The position numbers and the translations under genes are program-made. A stretch of DNA of 64,000 bases. Source: Corynespora cassiicola. Lineage: Eukaryota; Ascomycota; Dothideomycetes; Pleosporales; Corynesporascaceae. The stretch is from the NCBI GenBank assembly GCA_022059125.1, contig JAEUWY010000008.1:1984001-2048000 (forward strand), read 5' to 3'. Shown one piece after another: positions 63,801-64,000 of the stretch (position 1 is its first letter; each line of letters begins with the position of its first letter). Under the pieces are notes generated by a model. The model searched no databases. It was not told the DNA's origin and saw nothing but the letters and a program-made list of their open reading frames with translations.

Positions 63801-64000
63801 TGGGGCTCGGTGTTATGAATGTTGGGTTTCCTGGAATTTGGCCGCGCTCCACAGCCATGGTAGCCTTTAGTAGACCAGAAAGACCGGCAGCGGCCTCTGA
63901 GTGGCCAATGTTACTCTTGATTGATCCGATTATGAGCTCCCGGCCAGGCTGGCGGCCGGGCCCAAAGACCGAAGCGACACCGCGAACTTCAATTGGATCA
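57816..64000 (-). CDS. Highly reducing type I polyketide synthase (5' partial)
   Basis: Iterative fungal PKS building a reduced polyketide chain. Exons 57816-58664, 58714-59022 and 59074 to beyond 64000; introns of 49 and 51 nt with GTAAGT donors. The frame is open to the right edge, so most of the KS is outside. Domains from the right: KS end (IKSNIGHSEAAAGL, NSFGFGGANAHVV); MAT with GFVFTGQGAQWSQMG and active-site GHSSGE; DH with HLLGSEIVFP and the second motif MDSCLQ; a long region (about 60650-61200) where a C-methyltransferase would sit but without a SAM glycine motif; ER with SAAGGVGIAAIQLAQ; KR with IVGGLRGLCGSLA, SSISG and GNYAAAN; and ACP with GIDSLAAVEL. No thioesterase or other release domain follows. 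The KS-MAT linker carries a DEDEDED-type acidic run. Confidence 0.96.

Overview
The window is nuclear DNA of a filamentous ascomycete (Pezizomycotina). The evidence is mostly short spliceosomal introns of about 47-125 nt with GTAAGT-like donors and CTAAC-like branch sites, clear fungal gene families (AA9 LPMO, Clr5-ankyrin protein, highly reducing polyketide synthase, LIM-RhoGAP Lrg1) and no operons. A Sordariomycete is my best guess, from gene content and the scattered CCTAGGTAGG palindromes; this is inference only. All exon coordinates were worked out by hand from splice consensus plus reading-frame continuity.

Layout. 0-9 kb is a housekeeping block: the C-terminal part of a Fun30-type SNF2 remodeller (+), a type I phosphodiesterase/nucleotide pyrophosphatase (-), an unrecognised 414-aa protein (-) and translation factor eIF3d (+). 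9-18.3 kb is gene-poor and holds an allantoate-permease-type MFS transporter and a secreted AA9 lytic polysaccharide monooxygenase. 18.3-22.7 kb is an accessory stretch: an intronless Tri3-like acyltransferase followed by three small intronless helical proteins. One of these carries a HEPN-style RNxxxH motif, and the other two look like divergent relatives; this is the most novel part of the window. 23.5-31.5 kb holds RPB4 (-), the LIM-RhoGAP LRG1 (+) and a class I methyltransferase with a mitochondrial-type leader (+).

31.9-48.3 kb is a metabolic and surface block: six-exon tyrosinase (-), LanC-like protein (-), a Cys-rich single-pass surface protein (-), ToxD/LovC-type MDR reductase (-), a secreted SBP56-like beta-propeller (-), bicupin oxalate decarboxylase (+) and a 1115-aa Clr5-ankyrin protein (-). 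49.8-57.3 kb holds ribulose-phosphate 3-epimerase (-), an 881-aa methyltransferase-like protein (+), LSM2 (+) and a single-pass Ser/Thr/Pro-rich membrane protein (+).

The right end (57.8-64 kb, -) is a highly reducing type I PKS, KS(partial)-MAT-DH-degenerate MT-ER-KR-ACP, cut by the window edge. Directly behind its 3' end lies a decayed fragment of a PDR-type ABC transporter with a readable Walker A motif. The PKS cluster, if there is one, must extend to the right. No tRNA, rRNA, CRISPR array or intact transposon was found.
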